This document shows positions 51,795-60,065 of a stretch of 64,000 nucleotides of DNA, one piece after another. A program made the position numbers and the translations under genes. Source of the DNA: Calidihabitans tengchongensis. GTDB taxonomy: Bacteria; Sysuimicrobiota; Sysuimicrobiia; Sysuimicrobiales; Kaftiobacteriaceae. Location of the stretch: assembly GCA_031459615.1 (NCBI GenBank), contig JAVKIE010000009.1:1-64000 (forward strand), in the 5' to 3' direction. The notes below the pieces were generated by a model. It saw only the letters and a program-made list of their open reading frames with translations, was not told the DNA's origin and did not search any database. Each line of letters starts with the position of its first letter. Within the stretch, counting starts at the first letter, position 1.

Positions 51795-52856
51795 GTGACA
51801 GCCACAGACCAGGCCGTCCGCGTCCGCCTGGACGGGGTGACCAAGACATTCGGCCCGGTGGTGGCGGTGGACCGGGTGACCCTGGACATCCCGCCGGGGC
51901 GTCTGGTCACGCTCCTGGGCCCGTCGGGGTGCGGGAAGACCACCACCCTGCGGATCATCGCGGGGCTGGAGAAGCCCACCGCGGGGCGCGTGTACATCGG
52001 CGAGGAGGACGTCACCCCGCTGCCGGCGGCCAGCCGGGGAGTGACCCTGGTCTTCCAGGCCTACGCCCTGTTCCCGCACCTCACGGTCTTCGAGAACGTC
52101 GCCTACGGCCTGCGGGTACGGCGCCTGCCCGAGTCCGAGATCCGCCGGCGGGTGGCGGAGGCGATGGCCCTGGTGGGACTGCCAGGGCTGGAAGACCGCT
52201 ACCCGGCCCAGCTGTCCGGCGGCCAGCAGCAGCGGGTGGCGGTGGCCCGGGCCCTGGTGATGCAGCCCCGCGTGCTGCTGTTCGACGAGCCGCTGTCTAA
52301 CCTGGACGCCAAGCTGCGCAAGCGGGTGCGGGCGGAGATCCGCGACCTGCAGCGGCGGCTGGGCATCACCACCATCTATGTCACCCACGACCAGGCCGAG
52401 GCCCTGGCCCTGTCGGACGTGGTGGTGGTGATGAACCAGGGAAAGGTGGAGCAGGTGGGCACGCCCGAGGAGCTGTACCGGCGGCCGGCCAGCCGCTTTG
52501 TGGCCGACTTCATCGGAGAGGCCAACCTCCTGCCCGGCCACTACCACGACGGCCAGGTGACCCTGGGGCCGTACCGCTTCGCCTTCCGGCAGGAGGGCGC
52601 ACCGTCCGGGGCGGTCACAGTGATGGTCCGCCCGGAAGCGGTCGCCATCGCCACCGACGGGGAGGGCCTGCCCGGCCGGGTGCGGGCGGGGTTCTTCATG
52701 GGCATGACGCTGGAGTACCTGGTCGAGACCCTCCTGGGCGAGGTGACGGCGGTCGAGCCGCTGTCCGAGCGGGGCCTGCTGCCGCCGGGGACGTCGGTGG
52801 TCCTGCGGATGAGGCCGGCGGGTGTGTACCTGCTGCCGGGGGAGGATAGACCGTGA
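51795..52856 (+). CDS. PotA/FbpC-type ABC transporter ATPase (system C)
   Basis: A 353-residue ATPase paralogous to that of system B. Motifs are LLGPSGCGKTTTLRIIAGLE, VFQAYALFPHL, LSGGQQQRVAVARALVMQPR, VLLFDEPLSNLDAKL and YVTHDQAEALALSDV, with a TOBE-type tail (FIGEANLLPGHY, VTVMVRPEAVAI). It starts at GTG 51795, and its stop overlaps the aldolase-like gene start by 4 nt. It powers the fused permease upstream. Confidence 0.92.
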   Translation: MTATDQAVRVRLDGVTKTFGPVVAVDRVTLDIPPGRLVTLLGPSGCGKTTTLRIIAGLEKPTAGRVYIGEEDVTPLPAASRGVTLVFQAYALFPHLTVFENVAYGLRVRRLPESEIRRRVAEAMALVGLPGLEDRYPAQLSGGQQQRVAVARALVMQPRVLLFDEPLSNLDAKLRKRVRAEIRDLQRRLGITTIYVTHDQAEALALSDVVVVMNQGKVEQVGTPEELYRRPASRFVADFIGEANLLPGHYHDGQVTLGPYRFAFRQEGAPSGAVTVMVRPEAVAIATDGEGLPGRVRAGFFMGMTLEYLVETLLGEVTAVEPLSERGLLPPGTSVVLRMRPAGVYLLPGEDRP

Positions 52857-53968
52857 GGCGCGGTGCGCGGGCGCGGACCAGGGGCCCGTCGGCCGGACAG
52901 CAGGGCCCCCTGGGTGCACCAGGGAGGGTGGCCGGCCGCACGGCCGGGGGCGCGGCGTTCTCCCCCGACGCGTTTCTTCCCCCCGCAGCCGTCGCCCGCA
53001 TCACCGACGTCCGCATTCAGCGGCCGCAGGTGGTGGAGGAGGAGGCCGCCGCCCGGCGGCGGCGGGAGCAGATCGCGCCCGACGGGCGCCTGGTCCTGCT
53101 GGCCGCCGACCACCCGGCGCGCGGCGTCCTGCGGGCCGGGGCGGACCCGCTGGCCATGGGCAGCCGCCGGGCGCTGCTGGCCCGCATCCTCCGGGTCCTG
53201 ATCGGCCGGGCGGACGGCGTGATGGCCACCCCGGACATCCTGGAGGAGCTGATGATCCTCCAGCGGCTCGACAAGGAGCGCGGCGGGCCGGGCTTTCTGG
53301 ACCACAAGGTGCTGGTCGGGTGCATGAACCGGGGCGGGCTGCACGGCAGCGCCTTCGAGCTGGACGACCGCATGACGGCCTTCACCCCCGAGCGCATCGC
53401 CTCCCTGGGGCTGGACGGGGCCAAGGTCATGGTGCGGGTGGACCTCTCCGATCCGGCCACCCTGCGGACCCTGGAGGCCTGCGCCCGGGCGGTGACCGCC
53501 TGCCACCAGCGGGGGCTGCCGGTGTTCCTGGAGGTGATGATGGTCGCCCGCGGCCGGGAGGGCTACCGGGTGGTCCGGACGCCGGAAGCGCTGGTGACGG
53601 TGGTGAACATCGCCACCGGTCTGGGGGCCTCCTCTGCGCGGACGTGGCTGAAGGTGCCCTACTGCCCGCAGTTCGAGCGGGTGGCGGAGGCCACCACGTG
53701 CCCCCTGCTGCTGCTGGGCGGCGAGACGCGGGGGGCGCCGGGTCCCCTGCTGGAGGAGGTGGCCGCGGCGATGCGGGCCGGCCCGTCGGTGCGGGGAGTC
53801 CTGGTGGGCCGCAGCCTCACCTACCCCGGTCCCGAAGACCCCTACGCCGCCGCCGAGGCCCTGTGGGCGGTGGTGCACGAGAAGGCCTCGGTGGACGAGG
53901 CCCTGGCGAGGATGGCGGAGGCCCGCGGGCGCCATATGGACCGCTTCGCCCACCTGGCGGCGACCTAG
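52853..53968 (+). CDS. Class I aldolase-like (beta/alpha)8 protein
   Basis: A 371-residue protein. After a basic low-complexity start, ARITDVRIQRPQVVEEEAAA leads into a barrel of the DeoC/LacD/FbaB superfamily: LVLLAADHPARGVLRAGADP, GFLDHKVLVGCMNRGGLHGS, DGAKVMVRVDLSDPATLRTL and WLKVPYCPQFERVAEAT. The Lys in WLKVPY is the likely Schiff-base residue. It resembles the Cgl0159-type proteins found in actinobacterial inositol clusters, so it may cleave a sugar acid from inositol breakdown. GTG 52853 overlaps the preceding stop; a later start is possible. Confidence 0.7.
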   Translation: MRRGARARTRGPSAGQQGPLGAPGRVAGRTAGGAAFSPDAFLPPAAVARITDVRIQRPQVVEEEAAARRRREQIAPDGRLVLLAADHPARGVLRAGADPLAMGSRRALLARILRVLIGRADGVMATPDILEELMILQRLDKERGGPGFLDHKVLVGCMNRGGLHGSAFELDDRMTAFTPERIASLGLDGAKVMVRVDLSDPATLRTLEACARAVTACHQRGLPVFLEVMMVARGREGYRVVRTPEALVTVVNIATGLGASSARTWLKVPYCPQFERVAEATTCPLLLLGGETRGAPGPLLEEVAAAMRAGPSVRGVLVGRSLTYPGPEDPYAAAEALWAVVHEKASVDEALARMAEARGRHMDRFAHLAAT

Positions 53969-54006
53969 CCGTGGCCGCCCGACCTCAGAGGGAAGGAGGG
54001 ACGACG

Positions 54007-54795
54007 GTGCTGCGGTTTTCCGCGAACCTGACCATGCTGTTCACCGAGCGCCCGTTCCTGGAGCGCTTCGAAGCTGCCGCCCGCGCCGGGTTCCGGGCGG
54101 TGGAGTACATGTTCCCCTACCAGGAGGACACCGACGCCATCGCCCGCGCCCTGCGGGAGCTGCGGCTGGAGCAGGTCCTGTTCAACCTGCCGGCCGGAGA
54201 CTGGGCCCGGGGCGACCGGGGGATCGCCACCGACCCCGCCCGGCGCGCCGAGTTCCGGGAGGGGGTGGAGCGGGCGGTGGACCTGGCGCGCCGGTTCGGC
54301 TGCCGGCGCCTGAACTGCCTGGTGGGCCGCCGGCTGGCCGAGGTCCCCGCCGACGAGCAGTGGCGGTGCCTGGTGGACAACCTGCGGCATGCGGCCCAGG
54401 CGCTGGCGCCCCACGGCATCACGCTGCTGGTGGAGCCCATCAACACCTACGACATCCCCGAGTTCTTCCTGACCACCTCCGCCCAGGCCATCCGCCTGCT
54501 GGACGAGGTGGGCGCGCCCAACGCGGCGTTGCAGTACGACGTCTACCACATGCAGCGCATGGAGGGGAACCTCGTGCACACCCTGCGCCGCCTGCACGGG
54601 CGCATCGGCCACGTGCAGGTGGCCGACTCCCCGGACCGCCACGAGCCCGGCACCGGCGAGATCCACTACCCGTACGTGCTGCGCCAGCTGGAGGCGCTGG
54701 GCTATGCGGGATTCGTGGGGCTGGAGTACCGGCCCAGCCGGACCACGGAGGAGAGCCTGGGGTGGATCGAAGCGATGGGGTTCAGCCGGGGCTGA
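54007..54795 (+). CDS. Hydroxypyruvate isomerase-like TIM-barrel protein (Hyi/OtnI type)
   Basis: A 262-residue barrel: LRFSANLTMLFTERPFLERF, FRAVEYMFPY, FNLPAGDWARGDRGIA, LLVEPINTYDIPEFFLTT, AALQYDVYHMQRMEGNL and IGHVQVADSPDRHEPGTGEI, ending in FVGLEYRPSRTTEESL. These blocks are typical of hydroxypyruvate and 2-oxo-tetronate isomerases. AAGGAGGG precedes GTG 54007. It is the fourth barrel of this superfamily here and lies next to the aldolase-like gene, so it may process a C3 or C4 product of that reaction. Confidence 0.85.
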   Translation: MLRFSANLTMLFTERPFLERFEAAARAGFRAVEYMFPYQEDTDAIARALRELRLEQVLFNLPAGDWARGDRGIATDPARRAEFREGVERAVDLARRFGCRRLNCLVGRRLAEVPADEQWRCLVDNLRHAAQALAPHGITLLVEPINTYDIPEFFLTTSAQAIRLLDEVGAPNAALQYDVYHMQRMEGNLVHTLRRLHGRIGHVQVADSPDRHEPGTGEIHYPYVLRQLEALGYAGFVGLEYRPSRTTEESLGWIEAMGFSRG

Positions 54796-54935
54796 CGCTC
54801 CGGCCAGCGGGCCCCCCGCCGCCCGGGCCCCGGCGGCGCCGGGCCGGGGGTGCGCGGGCGGCCGGGACGGCGATGCCAGGACTCCCCACGGGGGGAGGCA
54901 GAACTCCAGCAGAGGAGGTGAGGAGGGTGGCCATC

Positions 54936-56276
54936 ATGCGTGGGATAGCCGCGGCCGGTCTGGTGCTGGCGCTGCTGGTGCTCGCTCCGGCCTATGCACA
55001 GCAGGCGGTGACCCTCACCGCCTGGACCATCGGTCCGGACAACCCGTCGGTGACCCGCTTTTCCAACCTGCAGGCGGCGGCGGAGCGGCTCAACGCCGAC
55101 CTGCGGCGGGAGGGCGCGGGGGTCCAGGTCAAGGTGGAGGGGTTCTTCGATACGACCGACTGGGATCCGTTCCTGCGCCGGGTCCTGCTGGCGTTCCAGG
55201 GCGGGAACCCTCCCGACATCATCCAGGCGTCGCACCCGCTGACCACCACCTGGGCGGCGGCCGGGTACATCATCGCCCTGGACGACCAGATCCCCCGCTA
55301 CCGGCAGTTCGCCGACGTGGTGGAGTCCCTGTGGGACGCGGTGCGCTACCGCGGCAAGATCTACGGCATCCCCCAGGACACCGAAGCGCGCCCCCTGTAC
55401 TTCAACAAGACGCTGCTCCGGCAGCTGGGGTGGACCGACCAGCAGATCGCCGCCCTGCCCCAGCGCATCGTCCGGGGCGAGTTCACCTGGGAGGACGTGC
55501 TGGCCACCGCCCGGGAGGCCGTGCAGAAGAAGGTCGTGGAATCCGGCAAGGGCTACTACCACCGGCCGCGCCCGGGCCCGGACTTCCTGCAGTGGTACCG
55601 GTCCTTCGGGGGACGCGACTTTGACGCCGCCAGCGGCAAGCTGGTCTTCACCCGGGAGGCAGCCCTGCGCTACTTCCGCTGGCTGCGCGCGGCCGTGGAC
55701 GCCGGGGTGCTGGAACGCAACCGGCTGGACGGTGACTGGAACCGCTTCCACCAGACCGTCACCGACGGCAAGGTGCTGTTCTTCTCAGGCGGGACGTGGA
55801 ACTGGGCCGAGTGGGAGCAGCAGTGGGTGACCCGCAAGGGCGGACAGGAGTGGCTGTTCGCCAACTTCGGCTTCGCCCCCCACCCCACCTGGCGGCAGGG
55901 CGGGCGGCCCATCACCCTCTCCCAGCCCCAGGCCTACATGGTTTCCTCCGCGTCCAAGAACAAGGCGCTGGCGGTGCGGCTGCTGGCCTACACCACGGTA
56001 CCGGACCTGGACGCCAAGCACGCGGTGGGCAGCGCCCACCTGCCGGTGCTGAAGACCACCGCCCGGCTGATCGGCGACCGCTTCCTGAAGGAGGTGAGCT
56101 ACCTGCTCACCTACACCTCTTTCCAGCCGCCCCATCCCGACCTGCCCCGCTGGAATGACGCCCTGTTCCGGGGCGTCTCGGCGGTGGAGTCCGGGCAGGT
56201 GACGCCCGAGCAGGCGGTGGAGGTGGTGGCCACCGAGATGCAGCGGGCCCTGCGGGACCAGATCATCGTCGAGTAA
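54936..56276 (+). CDS. Sugar/glycerophosphate-type ABC transporter substrate-binding protein (system D)
   Basis: A 446-residue family 1 binding protein. Signal peptide IAAAGLVLALLVLAPAYAQQ; then VTLTAWTIGPDNPSVTRFSN, DIIQASHPLTTTWAAAGYII and GIPQDTEARPLYFNKTLLRQ. ATG 54936 has AGGAGG nine bases upstream; GTG 54927 is an alternative. It is followed by a hairpin, two permeases, an MsmK/UgpC-type ATPase and two glycerophosphodiesterases, a gene order like ugpBAECQ. A glycerophosphodiester or glycoside ligand is suggested by that context, not by residues. Confidence 0.85.
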   Translation: MRGIAAAGLVLALLVLAPAYAQQAVTLTAWTIGPDNPSVTRFSNLQAAAERLNADLRREGAGVQVKVEGFFDTTDWDPFLRRVLLAFQGGNPPDIIQASHPLTTTWAAAGYIIALDDQIPRYRQFADVVESLWDAVRYRGKIYGIPQDTEARPLYFNKTLLRQLGWTDQQIAALPQRIVRGEFTWEDVLATAREAVQKKVVESGKGYYHRPRPGPDFLQWYRSFGGRDFDAASGKLVFTREAALRYFRWLRAAVDAGVLERNRLDGDWNRFHQTVTDGKVLFFSGGTWNWAEWEQQWVTRKGGQEWLFANFGFAPHPTWRQGGRPITLSQPQAYMVSSASKNKALAVRLLAYTTVPDLDAKHAVGSAHLPVLKTTARLIGDRFLKEVSYLLTYTSFQPPHPDLPRWNDALFRGVSAVESGQVTPEQAVEVVATEMQRALRDQIIVE

Positions 56277-56281
56277 CCCGG

Positions 56282-56307
56282 GCGGGTGCGGGCAATTCCG
56301 CACCCGC
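56282..56307 (+). promoter_or_regulatory. Intercistronic stem-loop after the system D binding-protein gene
   Basis: A perfect 10-bp stem GCGGGTGCGG/CCGCACCCGC with a 6-nt loop lies six bases after the stop codon and 11 bp before the permease ATG. It has no T-run. The position matches the hairpins in systems A and B. Confidence 0.7.
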
Positions 56308-56318
56308 TCCCTCGCCCC

Positions 56319-57287
56319 ATGGCGGAGTCGGACCGGATCGCAGCCCAGGCGGAGGCCGAGGTCGCACCCGCTCGGGTGGCCGCGGGGGCGCGGGTGGCGC
56401 GCGCGGCCACGCCGGCTCTGTTCCTGCTGCCGGCCGGCGTGCTGATCGCGCTGTTCTTCCTGGTGCCCGTGGCGACCACCCTGTACCTCTCCCTCACCGA
56501 CATCTCCACCCTGACCTTCCGCCAGCCCCGGTGGGTGGGGCTGGCCAACTACCGGGACCTGCTCACGGATCCGTTTCTGCCCCGGATCCTGCTGAATACG
56601 GTCCGCTACGTGGTCCTGACGCTGCTGTTCAACGTCGGGATGGGGCTGACGCTGGCCGTGCTGACCACCGCCGTGCGGCCGGGGATCGGCAACCAGGCGC
56701 GGGCCCTGTGGCTGCTGCCCCGCATCCTGCCGCCGGTGGTGTACGTGCTGGTGTGGCAGGGGATCAGCCGGGAGGCACCGTACGGGCTGCTGGGCATCCT
56801 CACCGGCAGCTCCCGGGGGTGGATCACCAGCCATCCGTGGGCCACGGTGGTCCTGGCCAACGGGCTGGTGGGGGCGTCGTTCGGCATGCTGATCTTCACG
56901 TCGGCGATCCGGTCCATCTCCCCCGAGCTGTTCTACGCGGCGGCGGTGGACGGGGCCACCACCTGGCAGACGGTGCGGCGGGTGGTCCTGCCGCTCCTGC
57001 GCTGGCCCATCCTGTTCGTCACCGCCTACCAGACCCTGTCCCTGCTGACGTCCTTTGAGTACATCCTCCTGCTCACCGACGGCGGCCCGGGTTTTTACAC
57101 CACCACCGTGTGGTCGCTGCACGCCTACAAGCTGGCCCTGTCCAATTACTACGGCAACGTCCAGTTCGGCCTGGGCGCCGCCATGGCCGCCGTCCTGGTC
57201 GTGGTCGGGGTGGTGGTGTCGGTGGTGTACCTGCGGGTGTTCAACTTCCGTCAGCTGGTGGGCGAGCCCAGGATCGAGGTGTCCTGA
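56319..57287 (+). CDS. Sugar-type ABC transporter permease, UgpA/MalF-like (system D)
   Basis: A 322-residue six-helix permease. ALFLLPAGVLIALFFLVPVA is the first helix, WVGLANYRDLLTDPFLPRIL the typical first loop, and PELFYAAAVDGATTWQTVRR the EAA motif. ATG 56319 gives a hydrophilic leader rich in Ala and Arg; other starts are possible. The last base of its TGA is the first base of the next ATG, coupling it to the partner permease. Confidence 0.9.
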   Translation: MAESDRIAAQAEAEVAPARVAAGARVARAATPALFLLPAGVLIALFFLVPVATTLYLSLTDISTLTFRQPRWVGLANYRDLLTDPFLPRILLNTVRYVVLTLLFNVGMGLTLAVLTTAVRPGIGNQARALWLLPRILPPVVYVLVWQGISREAPYGLLGILTGSSRGWITSHPWATVVLANGLVGASFGMLIFTSAIRSISPELFYAAAVDGATTWQTVRRVVLPLLRWPILFVTAYQTLSLLTSFEYILLLTDGGPGFYTTTVWSLHAYKLALSNYYGNVQFGLGAAMAAVLVVVGVVVSVVYLRVFNFRQLVGEPRIEVS

Positions 57288-58111
57288 TGCCCCTGCTGCC
57301 TCCCCGGTGGCGCCTGCTGGTGGCCGCTCTGGCCCTCCTGAGCCTGCCCATCGTCGCCGGGGTGCTGTGGCTGTTGCTGACCGGGTGGTTTGACCGGGTG
57401 CACGGCCTGCTGCCCGTGGGCGGGTGGTCGCCGGGAAACTGGCGGTTTCTGTGGCAGCCCGTGGGCGGCCGGCCGCCTCTGCGGGTCCCGCTGGTGAACT
57501 CCCTGGTCTTCGCCGTCGTGGTGGCCGGCCTGGAGGTGGTGGTGGCGTCCCTGGCCGCCTACGCCATCTCCCGGATGTCGTTTCCCGGACGGCGGGCGTT
57601 TCTGGGACTGGTCCTGGTCCTGCACGCCTTTCCGGCGGTGAGCCTGCTGATCGCCATCTTCTACATCCTGCGGCTGCTGGGACTGTTCGATACCCTGGTG
57701 GGGGTCATCCTGGTCAAGGTGGCCCTGGAGCTGCCGCTGGGGATCTGGCTGATGAAGGGCTTTTTCGACTACCTGTCCTGGGAGATCGAAATGGCCGCCC
57801 TGGTGGACGGCATGTCCCGGTGGGGCGTGTTCTGGCGGATCGCCCTGCCCCTGGTGCGGCCGGGACTGCTGGCCCTGGGCACCTTCGCGCTGCTGTCGGC
57901 GTGGGGCGAGTTCATCCTGCCGTTCACCCTGATCGTCAGCAGCCAGCGGTGGACCATGGCCATGTACATGCAGAGCTTCCTCAGCGAGGCGTTCACCGAT
58001 TTCGGAATGATGGCCGCCGTGGGGCTGACCTACGCGGCCCCGGTGCTGGTCCTGTTCGTCCTGGGCCAGCGCTACCTGCTGAGCATCTACGCAGGGGGCG
58101 TCAAAGGGTGA
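57287..58111 (+). CDS. Sugar-type ABC transporter permease, UgpE/MalG-like (system D)
   Basis: A 274-residue partner permease. LVNSLVFAVVVAGLEVVVAS and AISRMSFPGRRAFLGLVLVL are typical of the MalG group, with the coupling motif WEIEMAALVDGMSRWGVFWR. It begins at ATG 57287 (TGATG overlap) and ends over the GTG of the ATPase gene. It is distinct from the truncated ugpE on the other strand 2.7 kb downstream. Confidence 0.9.
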   Translation: MPLLPPRWRLLVAALALLSLPIVAGVLWLLLTGWFDRVHGLLPVGGWSPGNWRFLWQPVGGRPPLRVPLVNSLVFAVVVAGLEVVVASLAAYAISRMSFPGRRAFLGLVLVLHAFPAVSLLIAIFYILRLLGLFDTLVGVILVKVALELPLGIWLMKGFFDYLSWEIEMAALVDGMSRWGVFWRIALPLVRPGLLALGTFALLSAWGEFILPFTLIVSSQRWTMAMYMQSFLSEAFTDFGMMAAVGLTYAAPVLVLFVLGQRYLLSIYAGGVKG

Positions 58112-59154
58112 AGGGCATCCGACTACGGTTGGAGCGGCTGAGCAAACGCTTTGGCCGGGTGGTGGCGGTGCACGCTCTGGACCTCGAGGTCGGGGCCGGG
58201 GAACTGGTGGCGTTTCTGGGACCCTCCGGATGCGGCAAGACCACCACGCTGTTGATGATCGCCGGCATCTACCAGCCCACCAGCGGAGCCATCTATTTTG
58301 ACGACCGCCGGGTGGACCACCTGCACCCCCGGGACCGGGACGTGGGGATGGTCTTCCAGTCCTACGCCCTGTATCCCCACCTGACCCTGTTTGAGAACAT
58401 CGCCTTCCCCTTGCGGCTGAAGCGGCTGCCCGCCGGCGAGGTGGCCGCCCGGGTCCGGCGCACCGCCGAGCTGCTCGGCATCGCACCCCTGCTGGACCGC
58501 TACCCCGCCCAGGTGTCCGGCGGCCAGCAGCAGCGGGCCGCGCTGGCCCGGGCCCTGGTCAAAGAGCCGCAGGTCCTCCTCCTGGACGAGCCGCTGTCCA
58601 ACCTGGACGCCCAGATCCGGGTGCAGGCCCGGGGGGAAATCCGCCGGCTGCAGCAGGAGCTGGGGGTGACCACCATCCTGGTGACCCACGACCAGGCCGA
58701 GGCGCTGGCCATGGCCGATCGGGTGGCGGTGTTTTCCACGGGCCAGCTGCTCCAGGTGGCCTCTCCCGACGAGCTGTACCGCCGGCCCGCCACCACGTTC
58801 GTCGCGCGGTTTGTGGGCCACCCGCCCATGAACCTGCTGGACGGGACGTTCGCCGACGGCCAGTTCATCGCCGGGGGTCGCCGCCTGCCCCTGCCGGTGC
58901 GGATCCCGCCGGGCCCGGGATATCTGGGGGTACGGCCCGAGGACCTGCACCTTCAGGGGGACCTGGCGGGCCGGGTGGTCGTGGTGGAATCCCTGGGCCG
59001 CCAGGCGCTGGTGACGGTGGACCTGGACGGAGTGGAGCTGAAGGTCCTGGTGGACCAGGCCCGGCGCCCGGCGGTGGGAGCCCGGGTCGGCGTAGGGGTG
59101 GAGGTCGACCGGGTGCACCTCTTCGACGCGTCCGGCGTCCGGATCGGCCCATGA
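58108..59154 (+). CDS. MsmK/UgpC-type ABC transporter ATPase (system D)
   Basis: A 348-residue ATPase. Walker A FLGPSGCGKTTTLLMIAGIY, Q-loop VFQSYALYPHLTLFENIAFP, signature VSGGQQQRAALARALVKEPQ, Walker B VLLLDEPLSNLDAQI and switch TILVTHDQAEALAMADRVAV. The C-terminal OB/TOBE domains contain HPPMNLLDGTF and GYLGVRPEDLHL, as in MalK-type ATPases that serve sugar importers. Such ATPases can be shared, so it may also power system A, which lacks one. GTG 58108 and ATG 59151 both sit in 4-nt overlaps. Confidence 0.92.
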   Translation: MKGIRLRLERLSKRFGRVVAVHALDLEVGAGELVAFLGPSGCGKTTTLLMIAGIYQPTSGAIYFDDRRVDHLHPRDRDVGMVFQSYALYPHLTLFENIAFPLRLKRLPAGEVAARVRRTAELLGIAPLLDRYPAQVSGGQQQRAALARALVKEPQVLLLDEPLSNLDAQIRVQARGEIRRLQQELGVTTILVTHDQAEALAMADRVAVFSTGQLLQVASPDELYRRPATTFVARFVGHPPMNLLDGTFADGQFIAGGRRLPLPVRIPPGPGYLGVRPEDLHLQGDLAGRVVVVESLGRQALVTVDLDGVELKVLVDQARRPAVGARVGVGVEVDRVHLFDASGVRIGP

Positions 59155-60065
59155 CGCTGCCCGGGGGCCTGTTCTGGCGGGGCCGGCGGGTCCTGCTCAA
59201 GTACCACAAGCTGCTGTCGGGCACCGGCCGTCACCCGCCCAACAGCCTGTCCGCCCTGCGGGAAGTCCTGGACGGCGGAGCGGAGGTCATCGAGTTCGAC
59301 ATCCAGCCCCTGGCCGACGGGGACTACGCCGTGCTCCACGATGAGCGGCTGGAGTCTGAAACCACCGGATGGGGGCCGGTCCGGGCATGCGCGCGCGCGG
59401 ACCTGAAGACGCTGCGCCTGCGCGGCTCCGACGAACCCCCGGCCACGCTGTCAGACGTGGTCGAGGTGCTGGCCGCCGTCCGGCGGCCGGTGAAGGTCCA
59501 GGTGGACTGCAAGGAGTGGCGGCCGTGGTCGGAAGAGCGCGCCCGACACCTCCTGGGGGCGCTGGAGCCCCTGCGGCGCGTCCCCGCCCTGCGCGTGGTG
59601 GTGGGCTGCTTGGGCGACTGGAACCTGCGGTTGCTGCGCCGGCTGGATCCGACGGTGGCGGTGGGACTGGACTGGATGTTCTATCTGGACGGCCCTGCGG
59701 ACGAGCACGCACGGCTGCCCACCCGCGTCAACGCCTACGGCTACCTGGACGATCACCCCCTGGGCTTCCGCCGGATCCTGCCCCCCGCTGCCTACCTGGC
59801 CGACCGGGTGGACAGCCTCTGCCGCCTGGTGGAGGGGGCGCAGGAGGTCTACCTGCGCAAGGAGTTCCTGCTGCAGGCGCTGGCCGACGGCTTTAACCCG
59901 GTCCCGTTCCTGCGGCAGCGCCTGGGCCGGCCCGTGGTGGTGGACGTCTGGACCCTCAACGAGGGGCCCGACAGTCAGAACGACCTGCGGGCGGTGCTGG
60001 AGGCCGGCGTGGACCAGGTCACTACCGACACCGCCGTCCAGCTGGCCGCCCGCGTGCCCCCATGA
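59151..60065 (+). CDS. Glycerophosphodiester phosphodiesterase-like protein, divergent
   Basis: A 304-residue GDPD-fold protein. NSLSALREVLDGGAEVIEFD and DGDYAVLHDERLESETTG carry the usual Glu, Asp and His of the active site, and VKVQVDCKEWRPW the later strand. The N-terminal HRG motif of classical enzymes is replaced by YHKLLSGTGRHPPNSL, so one catalytic His (HR-G-x10-N) is shifted or absent. It may cleave an unusual diester. It overlaps both neighbours by 4 nt and belongs to the system D operon. Confidence 0.75.
   Translation: MTLPGGLFWRGRRVLLKYHKLLSGTGRHPPNSLSALREVLDGGAEVIEFDIQPLADGDYAVLHDERLESETTGWGPVRACARADLKTLRLRGSDEPPATLSDVVEVLAAVRRPVKVQVDCKEWRPWSEERARHLLGALEPLRRVPALRVVVGCLGDWNLRLLRRLDPTVAVGLDWMFYLDGPADEHARLPTRVNAYGYLDDHPLGFRRILPPAAYLADRVDSLCRLVEGAQEVYLRKEFLLQALADGFNPVPFLRQRLGRPVVVDVWTLNEGPDSQNDLRAVLEAGVDQVTTDTAVQLAARVPP

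Noticed and set aside
48218..52015. A 1265-codon open frame on the minus strand, and many similar long antisense frames in the window
   Set aside because: They mirror strong plus-strand genes with recognised domains, are dominated by Arg, Pro, Gly and His, and show no domains. They result from high GC and rarity of stops.
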